Assembly: GCA_910577045.1 (NCBI GenBank)
Contig: CAJTLB010000018.1
Coordinates: 1-63,729, forward strand
Direction of reading: 5' to 3'
DNA length: 63,729 nucleotides
DNA from: an uncultured Lachnospiraceae bacterium
GTDB taxonomy: Bacteria > Bacillota > Clostridia > Lachnospirales > Lachnospiraceae
Numbering within the stretch: position 1 is the first letter of the stretch; every line of letters starts with the position of its first letter. Under the pieces are notes generated by a model, which was given only the letters and a program-made list of their open reading frames with translations, made no database searches and had not been told where the DNA came from. The position numbers and the translations under genes were made by a program. This document shows, piece after piece, positions 1 to 8,638 of this stretch.

Positions 1-142
1 CATTTACTTGGTTTTGGTTCTTGAATTTCTCTCTTCGAACTTTCAAGGTTGGTTTGTTTCTATGCTGTTCAATTATCAAGGTTCTGGGCTTGTCTCTCAC
101 AAGCGACTTCCTTATAATAGCACTCCATTCGACTTTTGTCAA
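1..142 (-). promoter_or_regulatory. rRNA operon promoter and leader, reading out of the left edge
   Basis: On the minus strand there is a consensus promoter: -35 TTGACA at 137-142, a 17-bp spacer, and -10 TATTAT at 114-119. Downstream comes the phrase GAACCTTGATAATTGAACAG, typical of the spacer and leader just ahead of 16S rRNA genes in clostridia and bacilli. The transcript would leave the window at base 1, so the 16S gene itself is not seen. The reading frames crossing this stretch are not credible genes. Confidence 0.75.
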
Positions 143-180
143 CAACTTTTTTAAAAAAAATTTATTTCAAAAAAGGAGCA

Positions 181-339
181 CAGAAAGAACTATCTGTTTT
201 TTTCTGCTCCGGCTCCAAAAACTGGCAGATTTTAAGAGTTCTGCCAATGGTTATTAACATTTTACACTTGGGTGTCTACAGAACACTAAGAACTGCCTTT
301 TTTCTCCGCAGTCGCTGAAAAAACAGATCATTCTTTCTG
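181..339. repeat. Dispersed palindromic repeat, copy 1 (short)
   Basis: The ends at 181-204 and about 318-339 are nearly perfect inverted repeats (outer arm CAGAAAGAA followed by ATCTGTTTTTT). The interior carries TGCTCCGGCTCC and, further right, AGAACACTAAGAACTGC and CGCAGTCGCTGAA, all shared with the copies at 3306-3527 and 31663-31890. It lacks part of the centre, so it looks like an internally deleted copy. No protein is encoded. Confidence 0.65.
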
Positions 340-508
340 CTGGATTGCAATGGTTCTAGTATATAAAGTATATACATTATTAATGGAATATCTAAAATTT
401 TACTTATTCTTATTAAATAACGCTTATGTGTAGTAAAAAATGAAGATATTTTACAAGACTTTTGAAAGTTTTTGATTTACAATGGTTTTTGGCAAGGAGG
501 GGATTTGA

Positions 509-1339
509 ATGAAAAAAGAAATTAGAACTATTGTTTATGATGAATCATTACGGATTGAGGCCTACCGTTTTGAGGGAATCGTCCAACCATTTCCAAACCA
601 TTTCCATGAGCATTATGTGATTGGTTTTGTGGAAAATGGTAAACGTTGTTTGTCTTGCAGGAATATAGACTACATAATTGAACAGGGAAATGTTGTTTTA
701 TTTAATCCGGGCGATAATCATGCCTGCGTACAGTCTGATGATGGCACATTGGACTACCGTGGCTTTAATATCCGCAAAGAAATTATGCTTGATTTGGCAG
801 AAGAAGTAACAGGGAAACGAGAACTTCCGGGATTTTCAGAGAATGTAATTTGTGATAATGAAATAATCTGTTATCTGCGCCCGTTGCATGAAATGGTAAT
901 GAATGGAAACAGTGACTTTGGAAAAGAAGAAAACCTGTTGTTTCTGTTGTCCAACCTAATCCAGAATTACAGCCATCCTTCCTACAGTTGTATTCCAGAG
1001 TGCAGACAGGAAATTGAAAAGGCCTGTATGTTTATGGAACAGCACTTTGCAGAACGCATTTATTTAGACCAGATTTGTCACCAGGTAAAATTAAGCAAGT
1101 CAACACTTCTTAGGGCATTTACAGAGTCTAAAGGGATTACTCCATACCGTTATTTAGAAACAATCCGTATCAATGAAGCAAAGAAATTATTGTCAGATGG
1201 TGTATCTCCTCTTGACGCGGCAATAAGAACAGGCTTTTCCGACCAAAGCCATTTTACAAATTATTTTACCAGCTTTATCGGGCTTACGCCGGGAGTATAC
1301 CGTGAAATCTTTTTTGAAAAAGATAAGGGCGGTGAATAG
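509..1339 (+). CDS. AraC-family transcriptional regulator
   Basis: 276 residues. The N-terminal half is a cupin-like effector-binding domain of the AraC type (HFHEHYVIGFVENGKR near residue 32). The C-terminal ~95 residues hold two helix-turn-helix motifs (YLDQICHQVKLSKSTLLRAF and a second around GFSDQSHFTNYF, ending LTPGVYR). The start has a strong AGGAGGGG ribosome site. The EamA exporter gene begins two bases after its stop, so the two form an operon and the regulator probably controls that exporter. The ligand is unknown. Confidence 0.88.
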   Translation: MKKEIRTIVYDESLRIEAYRFEGIVQPFPNHFHEHYVIGFVENGKRCLSCRNIDYIIEQGNVVLFNPGDNHACVQSDDGTLDYRGFNIRKEIMLDLAEEVTGKRELPGFSENVICDNEIICYLRPLHEMVMNGNSDFGKEENLLFLLSNLIQNYSHPSYSCIPECRQEIEKACMFMEQHFAERIYLDQICHQVKLSKSTLLRAFTESKGITPYRYLETIRINEAKKLLSDGVSPLDAAIRTGFSDQSHFTNYFTSFIGLTPGVYREIFFEKDKGGE

Positions 1340-1340
1340 A

Positions 1341-2234
1341 ATGGTAACAGAGAAACGCACAGGGCATTTGGCGGCTCTGCTCACAATCCTTATATGGGGA
1401 ACTACTTTTATTTCCACAAAAATCTTACTTGCAGACTTTCAGCCCGTGGAAATCTTATTTTTCCGTTTTATTATTGGATATTTCATTTTGCTAACAGTAT
1501 ATCCACACAATATAAAGAGGTTAAGTTGGAAACAGGAAACAACCTTTGCCGCCGCGGGCTTTTGCGGGGTATGTTTGTACTATTTTCTGGAAAATGTTGC
1601 ATTAACTTATACAATGGCTTCCAATATAGGCGTGATTATATCCATAGCTCCGTTTATTACCGCAATATTGGCACACCTATTTATAAAGCCAAAAGAAAGG
1701 TTACAGATAAATTTTTTTATTGGCTTTATTGTTGCAATAGCAGGAATCATATTAATTAACTTCAATGGCTCACAGTTAAAATTAAATCCTGTCGGAGACA
1801 TTTTAGCGTTTGCCGCTGCTTTTGTATGGGCTTTCTATTCTATCTTAACAAAAAAGATAGGCAATTTTGAACTTCCTGTTATCCTTTCAACACGCAGAAC
1901 ATTTTTCTATGGCATTTTATTTATGATACCTACACTACTCCTGTTCGACTTTCAGTTAAATGTGTTACATTTTATGGAGATGAAAAATCTATTCAATATT
2001 TTATATTTGGGAATCGGAGCGTCTGCCCTCTGCTTTGTAACATGGAATTATGCTATAAAAATATTAGGGGCAGTTAAAACAAGCATCTACATTTACATGG
2101 TTCCAGCCATAACCGTTATAACATCTATATTAGTTTTGGAAGAAACAGTAACATTTCTTTCTATAGCAGGAACAATATTAACTATTATTGGGCTGTTTCT
2201 TTCCGAATCCAACAAAACAGGGAGCAAAAAATGA
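1341..2234 (+). CDS. EamA/DMT-superfamily membrane transporter
   Basis: 297 residues with about ten hydrophobic segments in two homologous halves, the layout of EamA (drug/metabolite transporter) carriers. Landmarks are LLTILIWGTTFISTK at the N terminus and FAAAFVWAFYSILTKKIG at the start of the second half. I chose the ATG at 1341, preceded by AAGGGCGGTG; an in-frame upstream start at 1302 would lie inside the AraC gene. It probably exports a small metabolite or toxic compound sensed by the adjacent regulator; the substrate cannot be read from sequence. Confidence 0.85.
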   Translation: MVTEKRTGHLAALLTILIWGTTFISTKILLADFQPVEILFFRFIIGYFILLTVYPHNIKRLSWKQETTFAAAGFCGVCLYYFLENVALTYTMASNIGVIISIAPFITAILAHLFIKPKERLQINFFIGFIVAIAGIILINFNGSQLKLNPVGDILAFAAAFVWAFYSILTKKIGNFELPVILSTRRTFFYGILFMIPTLLLFDFQLNVLHFMEMKNLFNILYLGIGASALCFVTWNYAIKILGAVKTSIYIYMVPAITVITSILVLEETVTFLSIAGTILTIIGLFLSESNKTGSKK

Positions 2235-2477
2235 ATGAGCCGCCATTAATTAAAAAACAAATCATCAGTTTGTTTCTGATTTCCCGTACCTATTTTGAAA
2301 GGCAATACAGGTATTACTAAAACTATCCATGAAAAATTGTATAAGCTGGATTTTTCAGATTTAACACAAGGCTGCAAAACTTATTATGAATTTATAGAAA
2401 AGATAAAAGAAATATCAGAAATTGACTTAAATTATTTTGGAATTGCAATTGGAGGAACAAAAAAATTAATAAATTAA
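2231..2477 (+). pseudogene. Possible small broken gene downstream of the exporter
   Basis: An ATG at 2231, overlapping the end of the exporter, opens a short frame (MNEPPLIKKQII...) that stops near 2320. A second frame starting at 2295 runs to 2477 with protein-like composition (KLYKLDFSDLTQGCKTYYEF). The two could be halves of one small protein split by a frameshift. I do not recognise the family, and both may be chance frames. The rest of the gap to 2624 holds nothing I can identify. Confidence 0.2.
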
Positions 2478-2624
2478 CTAGAAGTATGGCTTTACCACTC
2501 CCTTTTACCTTCTGTGTTAATGAAGTTCAATTTCCTTATTTGCCATCAAAAAACCATATATGCGGGCAGCTATCCGAAAACAAATACCTGCCGATAAACG
2601 AAAATTTACTGCAAAAGCAGCCTG

Positions 2625-3149
2625 TCATCTGGTTTTCAAATGCTCCAAGACCCAAAAGGTGACAGGCTTAAAAATAGCATAAAGGCCATAGCCCAACACT
2701 CCGCCGATCACATTCGTAATCAAGTCCGTGATATCCGAGGATCGGTCGAAAAACGGTTGTAAAAGCTCAATACCCAAGCTCATCAAAAAGCAAAAAAACA
2801 CTGTCATACCGAATTTAGCCCTTTTGTCCCAGGTCAGAGGAAACAAAAAGCCGAAGGGCAGGGTCATAATAACATTCAAGACCACTTGCCTAAAAAAATC
2901 CCCTCTTCTTAAAGAAACATCAATAAACGGCACCAGATTCATAGGCTTATAGGGGTGATCCAGCATAAATGGGATAGATGCGATCACTGGCATCATAGTA
3001 AAAAAGAGCACTAACGAGAGATAGGCATACATAAAAGTGTTGACAAGCAGAACATCTCTACCCTGGGCCCTCCATTTCCTAAAAAAAACAAAAGCATACA
3101 AAAAAACCAACACTGTAAAATCTATAAAATATTTTATCAGGTACTTCAT
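2625..3149 (-). CDS. VanZ-family membrane protein
   Basis: 174 residues from the internal ATG at 3149, which has AAAGGAG upstream; a start six codons earlier lacks a comparable site. Four to five membrane segments and the VanZ-like signature PMNLVPFID ... VVLNVIMTLPFGFLFPL ... GIELLQPFFDRSSDITDLITNVIGG. VanZ-like proteins are linked to teicoplanin resistance in some hosts, but most, like this one, have no known function. It stands alone, facing the repeat at 3306-3527. Confidence 0.8.
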   Translation of the reverse strand: MKYLIKYFIDFTVLVFLYAFVFFRKWRAQGRDVLLVNTFMYAYLSLVLFFTMMPVIASIPFMLDHPYKPMNLVPFIDVSLRRGDFFRQVVLNVIMTLPFGFLFPLTWDKRAKFGMTVFFCFLMSLGIELLQPFFDRSSDITDLITNVIGGVLGYGLYAIFKPVTFWVLEHLKTR

Positions 3150-3305
3150 TACAGCACTCCTTTCCACTTACCCCCTATTCAAATCAAAATATACCAGGGA
3201 TCTTACCATCCTAACCAAACAAACCAAGGACAAAAACAAACCTCAGAACGCCACCAAAAAGAAAAAGCTGAAAGCAGCAAAAAAGCAGCCCTACCATCTA
3301 CCAGA

Positions 3306-3527
3306 CAGAAGAATCCTCTGCCAGCTTCAGCGACTGCGAAGGAAACAAGCAATTCTTAGTGTTCTGTGCACAACCAAGCAATGAATGGACAGGACGTCCA
3401 TTCAAAGAGCCAGCGGCAGGACGCCGCATTGGCTCTGGTTGCGGAAAATGCCGACAAAACCGCTGGCAGAACACTTAGAAATGCCCGTTTCCGAAGCCGG
3501 AGCAGAAGCTGGCAGAGGATTCTTCTG
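3306..3527 (-). repeat. Dispersed palindromic repeat, copy 2
   Basis: A 222-bp element with perfect 23-bp inverted terminal arms (3306-3328 and 3505-3527, outer sequence CAGAAGAATCCTCTGCC). Inside are further complementary pairs such as ATGGACAGGACGTCCAT and nested arms carrying AGTGTTCT/AGAACACT. It is homologous, in opposite orientation, to 31663-31890. The outer arms differ between copies yet remain complementary, which points to selection on a fold. Frames through it are chance. It fills most of the intergenic stretch 3168-3551. Confidence 0.75.
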
Positions 3528-3551
3528 GCGTTTCTATTTCTATTTTTGTAT

Positions 3552-4232
3552 TTATTTCAAAGAATACCGATGGTTCTCTTCTTCATTTTTCACTGTAAAA
3601 CTCAAGGATTCTATTGCATCTTTATACTTATTTGGCAATTGGAATATCAAAACAGCTTCCTTCTCTTCCTGTGGAGCAAACACATCATGGAACGAATACA
3701 AATCATTCACCAACATTGTCAACTGTGACCCAACTCTTTTTTCCTGGTTCACCGTACAACGGAATTTAAACTGTTTTGACAAAATATCTGCTTCTGCTTC
3801 TTGTTCCCCCATATTAACAAGGGTAAAATGTAAAATCAACAAAGTATTATTCGCTGTTGCCGAAAAATTAAAATACTCATCTGCATATGTATCCATTGTC
3901 TCATACCCTGTATATTTCACATCAAACCCATCTAACCCAAGCCCTGATGCTAAAGCAGAAATATCTTCTTCCTCAGAAATAGAAGAACCTGTTCCTTGTG
4001 TATCTCCTGTATTGTCTGGCTTTGCTGGCTGTGTTGCAACTACCATTGTAGTCTCTGGCTCCGTTTCATATACTTCTTCTTGCAGCCTATTATTATACAA
4101 CCGGTTATGTTTTAATACCACATAAGCAGCATATTCTGATATCATACCTGCTTCCTGCTCTGTTAAAGATATATCAGCACACCCTGTTAAGCACAGGCTT
4201 ACACACGCCAACAAACATAATAATTTCTTCAT
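3552..4232 (-). CDS. Putative lipoprotein, DUF4352-like extracellular domain
   Basis: 226 residues from the ATG at 4232, which has AGGGGGA upstream; the longer frame adds eight unlikely residues. It begins with a lipoprotein signal (MKKLLCLLACVSLCLTGC, lipobox LTGC), then a Thr/Ser/Glu-rich linker and a beta-rich domain (LLILHFTLVNMGEQEAEADI ... FAPQEEKEAVLIFQLP) resembling the DUF4352/telomeric-repeat-factor-like immunoglobulin fold of many Firmicute lipoproteins. It should sit on the outer face of the membrane. It lies just after the histidine kinase gene in the same direction and could be a sensor accessory; this is inference. Confidence 0.65.
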   Translation of the reverse strand: MKKLLCLLACVSLCLTGCADISLTEQEAGMISEYAAYVVLKHNRLYNNRLQEEVYETEPETTMVVATQPAKPDNTGDTQGTGSSISEEEDISALASGLGLDGFDVKYTGYETMDTYADEYFNFSATANNTLLILHFTLVNMGEQEAEADILSKQFKFRCTVNQEKRVGSQLTMLVNDLYSFHDVFAPQEEKEAVLIFQLPNKYKDAIESLSFTVKNEEENHRYSLK

Positions 4233-4293
4233 GTTGTATTCCCCCTGTAAATTCATGTCATAATTAAAATAATTTTATTCTTTTTCTATTCTA

Positions 4294-5790
4294 TCACGTT
4301 TTTTCCATTTGAACAACACTATTTTGACAATCTAATTCAAACCAGAATACCACTCCATTATCGCAATTTTCCACTCCACATTCTCTATGGTGGGCATCCA
4401 TAATTGCTTTTACAATTGACAAGCCAATCCCACTTCCCCCATATTCCCTTGTTCTTGCTTTATCAACTTTATAAAACTTAATCCATACCTTATCTAAATC
4501 TTCTTCTGGAATCTTATCTCCTGTATTAAACACAGAAACCCGTACTACTTCCTCTTTTCTTTCCATTATAATTTCTATTTTCTTTTCATAAGCAGTATAA
4601 TGGATTGCATTACTAATATAATTTGTTAATACTTCTTCTATTTGATATTCATCTGCCCATACATATATATCTTCTTCTACATTATTAATAATCTTTATCT
4701 CATTTTGCCTAGCAAGGATTTCCACGGAACTTAAAACACCTTGGATTAAATCTGACAAATTAAATCTTTCCATTACCACCTGGTTTGTCCCAAATTCAAT
4801 CTGGTTTAAAGTTAATAATTTCTTTACCATTTTATTCATTTTAGCAGCTTCATCTATAATTACATCACAATAAAACTGGCGGCTTTCTATATCATTATCA
4901 TTAATGCCGTCTAAAAGCCCCTCTGCATATCCTTGGATTAATGCAATTGGGGTCTTTAACTCATGTGAAACATTAGAAAGAAATTCCTTCCTCATTTCAT
5001 CTATTTGGATTTTCTGTTCAATATCCTTTTGCAACTCATTATTTGCAGATTTTAATTCTGAAATTGTAATTTCCAGCCTTGAAGAAAGCTGGTTTATACT
5101 ATTTCCCAAAATTCCTATTTCATCTTTATCATGGCGGTTATATTTTACATCAAAATTTAAGTTTGACATTTTCTCAGAAATATTAGCAAGTTCTAGAATT
5201 GGCTTGGTAAATCTTTTTGTAACAAACACCATAATAATTGTGGCTAAAACCACTACCACACAGCCTACATACCCAAGAAATTGGTTAGAAATTGCTACAC
5301 TTTCCCGGATACTCTCTAAAGGAGTACGTAAAAGCATATATGCCCCACTAGACATCCCGCCAGATAATTCTAAATAATTTGTATGGTATCTAGTATCTTG
5401 TGATTTTTGCAGGCTGTACTCTTGGTTGCTTTTAATTATTTCCGAATTTCCTACTCCAAATAAATAAGGCAAAAGAATATCTTCCATAGTACGTGGATCT
5501 TGCACATTATAAAATACAGCTTTTGCAACTCCATTGCTTGTATTCATAATAATATACGTAATATTATTATTTGCCCCAATTTTCTCCAATTCTAGGCTTA
5601 TTTTTTCTTTTTCCATATTGGTGTCCAATAATTGTTCTATTTCAAAATAAGCATCTTCTAGGACTTTTTGCTTATTCATAAAATAATAATCTTCTAAAAA
5701 TGTATCATTAATAAACCAACATAATACAATTGTGCCTGCTGTAATTAAAAGAATAATTATTGTAAGTTTTGCCCGGATTGAATGTTTCAT
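4294..5790 (-). CDS. Sensor histidine kinase (two-component)
   Basis: 498 residues. Membrane helices near residues 10-26 and 172-191 bracket an extracytoplasmic sensor domain; then come HAMP (~190-245), HisKA with SHELKTP (phospho-acceptor His276), and a HATPase domain ending GGSGIGLSIVKAIMDAHH. Its start overlaps the regulator's stop by one base (TAATG), so the two are translationally coupled. It autophosphorylates on His and passes phosphate to the OmpR-type partner. The signal is unknown; the layout resembles envelope-stress or antimicrobial-peptide kinases. Confidence 0.92.
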   Translation of the reverse strand: MKHSIRAKLTIIILLITAGTIVLCWFINDTFLEDYYFMNKQKVLEDAYFEIEQLLDTNMEKEKISLELEKIGANNNITYIIMNTSNGVAKAVFYNVQDPRTMEDILLPYLFGVGNSEIIKSNQEYSLQKSQDTRYHTNYLELSGGMSSGAYMLLRTPLESIRESVAISNQFLGYVGCVVVVLATIIMVFVTKRFTKPILELANISEKMSNLNFDVKYNRHDKDEIGILGNSINQLSSRLEITISELKSANNELQKDIEQKIQIDEMRKEFLSNVSHELKTPIALIQGYAEGLLDGINDNDIESRQFYCDVIIDEAAKMNKMVKKLLTLNQIEFGTNQVVMERFNLSDLIQGVLSSVEILARQNEIKIINNVEEDIYVWADEYQIEEVLTNYISNAIHYTAYEKKIEIIMERKEEVVRVSVFNTGDKIPEEDLDKVWIKFYKVDKARTREYGGSGIGLSIVKAIMDAHHRECGVENCDNGVVFWFELDCQNSVVQMEKT

Positions 5791-6482
5791 TATTTGCTGC
5801 TCCCTTTATCTGCCTCAAATTTATAGCCCATTCCCCATATTGTTTTAATATATTCCCCTTTTTCTCCCATTTTACTTCTTAATTTTTTTACATGCGTATC
5901 TATTGTCCTAGCATCTCCAAAATAATCATAATTCCAGACATTATTTAAAATTTTTTCCCTAGAAAGGGCAATCCCTTGGTTTTCTACAAAATAAGTTAAT
6001 AACTCAAACTCTTTAAAACTTAATTCAATATCCTTGCCATCTATAATAACCCTATGTGCTGCCTTATCAATTAAAATTCCGCCTGTTTCTATTTGTTCTG
6101 TTACATTTAATACATTTGCCCGCCTTAATAATGCTTCTACCCGGGCTACTAAAATTTTAGGGCTAAAAGGTTTTGAAATATATTCATCTACACCTAATTC
6201 AAAACCAAGCAGCTCATCTCTTTCATCTCCCTTTGCTGTCAGCATAATAATAGGAAGCTTGGATTGTTTTCGTATCTCCCTGCACACCTGCCATCCATCC
6301 ATTTTTGGCATCATAATATCCAAAATTATTAATGCAATCTCTTTATCCCGGAAAAATAATTCTACTGCCTCTTCTCCATCAGCTGCCTCTAATACTTCAA
6401 ATCCTTTTTTTATAAGAAAATCCCTAACTAATTTACGCATACGGCTTTCATCATCTACCACCAGTATTTTTATATTTTCCAT
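5790..6482 (-). CDS. OmpR/PhoB-family response regulator
   Basis: 230 residues from the ATG at 6482 (GGAGGG upstream); the longest frame adds 19 residues without support. Receiver domain with acidic pocket D10/D11, phospho-acceptor D55 (LIILDIMMPKMDG) and switch Lys104 (SKPF), followed by a winged-helix DNA-binding domain (ELSFKEFELLTYF ... ARTIDTHVKKLRSKMG). It is the partner of the kinase immediately downstream. Its targets are not identifiable here. Confidence 0.93.
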   Translation of the reverse strand: MENIKILVVDDESRMRKLVRDFLIKKGFEVLEAADGEEAVELFFRDKEIALIILDIMMPKMDGWQVCREIRKQSKLPIIMLTAKGDERDELLGFELGVDEYISKPFSPKILVARVEALLRRANVLNVTEQIETGGILIDKAAHRVIIDGKDIELSFKEFELLTYFVENQGIALSREKILNNVWNYDYFGDARTIDTHVKKLRSKMGEKGEYIKTIWGMGYKFEADKGSSK

Positions 6483-6550
6483 AATAAACCCTCCTGTTCT
6501 TGCTTCTCTATTTAGAGTATAATCATAGGGTATGTCCAATCTGTGAATTT

Positions 6551-7015
6551 TTATTTTAACGCTTTTTCTTTTTCTGCCACAATACTTTCACGTTCTTTTA
6601 ATTCTGCTTCCCATGCAGAATATTTATCCAGCAATTTATTTTCATAATTTAAAATATTTATATTTTTTGAATTTGTAGTAATATAAAACCCAATCAATAA
6701 TGCTACAAATAAAATAATATTTATAATAAGAGAATTATAATATTTATATTTATATTTATATTTATTTTCTTTTGTATTTTTTTCTTCTTTTGGCTGTTCT
6801 GTCTGATATCCATAAATATCATGATTCTGTATTTCTTTTGAATCTATTAAACTTTTTCTTAACCCTTCCATAAATTCTATTCCAACAGATGTTTGGAATA
6901 TCTCTTTTTCCATTAACTTATTATACAACGCAAGCACTGTTTTTATATCATTTAGATTATTTGTTTGCCGGATGTATTCTATTCCTTTTAATTCTTTTTT
7001 TTCTGCCTCATTCAT
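6551..7015 (-). CDS. Uncharacterised single-pass membrane protein
   Basis: 154 residues from the ATG at 7015 with GGTGG upstream; the longer frame would read through an intrinsic terminator at 7034-7061. An acidic/basic N-terminal domain (~90 residues) is followed by a Lys-Tyr run (KYKYKYKYY), encoded by a short TATAAA-type microsatellite near 6736-6770. A hydrophobic segment (NIILFVALLIGFYITT) and a short coiled coil ending at the C terminus complete it. I do not recognise the family. It sits between the two-component system and the DUF6465 gene. Confidence 0.55.
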   Translation of the reverse strand: MNEAEKKELKGIEYIRQTNNLNDIKTVLALYNKLMEKEIFQTSVGIEFMEGLRKSLIDSKEIQNHDIYGYQTEQPKEEKNTKENKYKYKYKYYNSLIINIILFVALLIGFYITTNSKNINILNYENKLLDKYSAWEAELKERESIVAEKEKALK

Positions 7016-7033
7016 TTTTCCACCTATAAAAAC

Positions 7034-7061
7034 ACGAGTGCCATATTTTTTTGACACTCGT
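7034..7061 (-). terminator. Intrinsic terminator after the DUF6465 gene
   Basis: Inverted repeat ACGAGTG/CACTCGT with a 14-nt loop, followed on the minus strand by GTTTTTAT. It lies downstream of the gene ending at 7158. Confidence 0.6.
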
Positions 7062-7157
7062 ATTTTACCAAAACATTTATAAACCAAGGAAGTAAAAAAG
7101 TGCTCTGAACCTCAAAACATCTGTTCTGAATTTCATCACACTTTTTCTAAACAGTTA

Positions 7158-7589
7158 CTATAAATCTACACTTCCACCATTTTTATCATTAATTACATAA
7201 TATGCTTTATTGTGTTCTGGTTTAATATAAATATCCAGATTCTTGATAGAGCCTACCCGATGGCCTTCTGCAGTCCATGCCTCTTTTATTCTATTTGTAA
7301 TATCTTCTATTTTGTACTGGCCATCGCCATACTCAACATAAATATTTTCTGTTAATCCTTTTCTTGTAGATGTTTTTGTTGTTTTCATTTCCTTTACTTC
7401 TTTCTTTACTTCCTTTGGCTTATTTTTTGCGCCCGGTTTTCTTCCTCTCTTTTTAGGAACTTCCTGTGCAGGCTCTTCAGCAGAAACCGCCGTTTTCTCC
7501 TCTTCTACGGTTTCTTCCACAGACACTACCTCTGTTGCCTTTACTGTTTCTGTTTCTACTGGTGCCGCTTTCTTTCTTCCTCTGGGCAT
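7158..7589 (-). CDS. DUF6465-family protein with AT-hook-like motif
   Basis: 143 residues. A low-complexity Lys/Glu/Ala N-terminal half contains RGRK at the start and an AT-hook-like KKRGRKPGAKNK near residue 46, both suited to the minor groove of AT-rich DNA. The C-terminal domain (ENIYVEYGDGQYKIEDI ... LDIYIKPEHNKAYYVIN) matches DUF6465, common in Lachnospiraceae and of unknown function. A nucleoid-associated role is inference. It lies 38 bases after the HPr-like gene and is probably co-transcribed with it. Confidence 0.75.
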   Translation of the reverse strand: MPRGRKKAAPVETETVKATEVVSVEETVEEEKTAVSAEEPAQEVPKKRGRKPGAKNKPKEVKKEVKEMKTTKTSTRKGLTENIYVEYGDGQYKIEDITNRIKEAWTAEGHRVGSIKNLDIYIKPEHNKAYYVINDKNGGSVDL

Positions 7590-7627
7590 AAATAAATCCT
7601 CCTTAAAATTGTTATTCTTTTTATATC

Positions 7628-7879
7628 TTAACAGGTTAAATAAGATTCCATCTCTTCTACGGCAGCATTTTCATCCTTGCCATCCGCATAAATGGTGACC
7701 TGCATACCTTGATCCAGTGTTAATGCCATCATTCCCATAATACTTTTTGCATTGACCTTTCTGGTTCCATTTTCTAAATAAATCACACTTTCAAACTGGC
7801 AGGCAATTTGAACCAGTTTGGCAACCGGGCTTACTTCATTACTTTCCGGTGCATTAATTGTAATTGTTCTGCTTTCCAT
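7628..7879 (-). CDS. HPr-like protein lacking the catalytic histidine
   Basis: 83 residues counted from the second ATG (7879), since the first lies only two bases after the GGAGG site. With this start the numbering fits HPr: residue 46 is Ser in AKSIMGMMAL, the HPr-kinase site, but residue 15 is Glu instead of the His that carries phosphate in sugar transport, and Arg17 is Ser (NEVSP instead of LHARP). This is the pattern of a regulatory paralogue such as Crh of Bacillus, which has Gln15 and acts with CcpA. A role in carbon catabolite control rather than transport is inferred. Confidence 0.75.
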   Translation of the reverse strand: MESRTITINAPESNEVSPVAKLVQIACQFESVIYLENGTRKVNAKSIMGMMALTLDQGMQVTIYADGKDENAAVEEMESYLTC

Positions 7880-7937
7880 CATATCCTCCTCTTAAATTGC
7901 CGTTTTAATTCTTTAGTAATCATAAACTTCGATTTAT

Positions 7938-7966
7938 ACTATATACCATGTTTACGAGATTATCAA
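7938..7966 (-). promoter_or_regulatory. Promoter for the HPr-like/DUF6465 pair
   Basis: -35 TTGATA at 7961-7966, 17-bp spacer, -10 TATAGT at 7938-7943 on the minus strand, ~60 bases ahead of the HPr-like start. The remaining stretch to 8110 is extremely AT-rich and contains no gene that I can see. Confidence 0.55.
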
Positions 7967-8113
7967 GCTTTTTCTTAAATTTTTTTTATTTTTTGAATTA
8001 AAAATATTTTAATCTCTTAAAAAATATTATTTCTTAAAATAAATTTATATTCCTTTATTTTTTAAAATAAATAATTATTTAGAAAATAATGCTAATTTTT
8101 TTTTGCAAAAGAA

Positions 8114-8146
8114 AACAGATACTGCACAACACAGTATCTGTTTTTA
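8114..8146 (-). terminator. Terminator of the tmRNA/tRNA-Pro unit
   Basis: Perfect stem ACAGATACTG/CAGTATCTGT with a 7-nt loop, T-rich on both flanks, immediately after the tRNA 3' end on the minus strand. Confidence 0.75.
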
Positions 8147-8150
8147 CCTA

Positions 8151-8224
8151 TCGAGGTGACAAGATTCGAACTTGCGGCTTCCACGTCCCGAACGTGGCGC
8201 TCTACCAAACTGAGCCACACCTCG
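8151..8224 (-). tRNA. tRNA-Pro (anticodon CGG)
   Basis: The minus strand folds as a full cloverleaf: acceptor CGAGGTG/CACCTCG, D arm GCTC/GAGC, anticodon arm CCACG-TTCGGGA-CGTGG with anticodon CGG, and T arm GCAAG-TTCGAAT-CTTGT. The discriminator base is A; CCA is not encoded. It follows the tmRNA by 14 bases and is probably processed from the same transcript. Confidence 0.93.
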
Positions 8225-8238
8225 GTACTTCCACAAAA

Positions 8239-8597
8239 TGGAGCTGAGGGGAATCGAACCCCTGTCCGAAAATCCTTCCATTAAGGCTTCTCCCATCACA
8301 GTCATTGTTTTATGCGTATCTTTTACGCTGTTCCCTCTGCAAAACGCCCAAGGACAGGCTTTCTGTTTCAGTAGCTTCATCTTTCTTCCACTTCCTCAAA
8401 GCTTTGGAAGCGAAGTGCCTCACCTAGTCGATGCCGGAGTCTTAAGTGGTGAGCAGCCTAAGCCCGACAGCTGCTATTAAGCAGCGAACGCTAAATTTTC
8501 GTCTGCGTTTATATTTAAGTTTTGGTTTACTAATGCGGCCCCAACCCGCAGATGGCTTCCCTAACTTCAAAATCCCCGTCGAAACCAGTACAACCCC
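8239..8597 (-). ncRNA. ssrA: Transfer-messenger RNA (tmRNA)
   Basis: One-piece tmRNA. The 5' end GGGGTTG pairs with the 3' CAGCTCC, and the 3' T arm is GGGGTTCGATTCCCC. The tag frame follows a TTAGTA resume signal and reads NQNLNINADENLAFAA then TAA; the alanine charged on the tmRNA is added first. The tag ends in the hydrophobic-Ala-Ala degron expected for ClpXP-type proteases. It rescues stalled ribosomes together with SmpB, whose gene is at 20479-20946. The open frames drawn across it are artefacts. Confidence 0.93.
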
Positions 8598-8638
8598 TAA
8601 CTTTACTTGGCTGATTGGCTCACAAACGAACAACATAT

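Noticed and set aside
21..318. Overlapping small open frames at the left edge
   Set aside because: They lie across an rRNA promoter/leader on the other strand and a palindromic repeat, with no ribosome site and unlikely composition.
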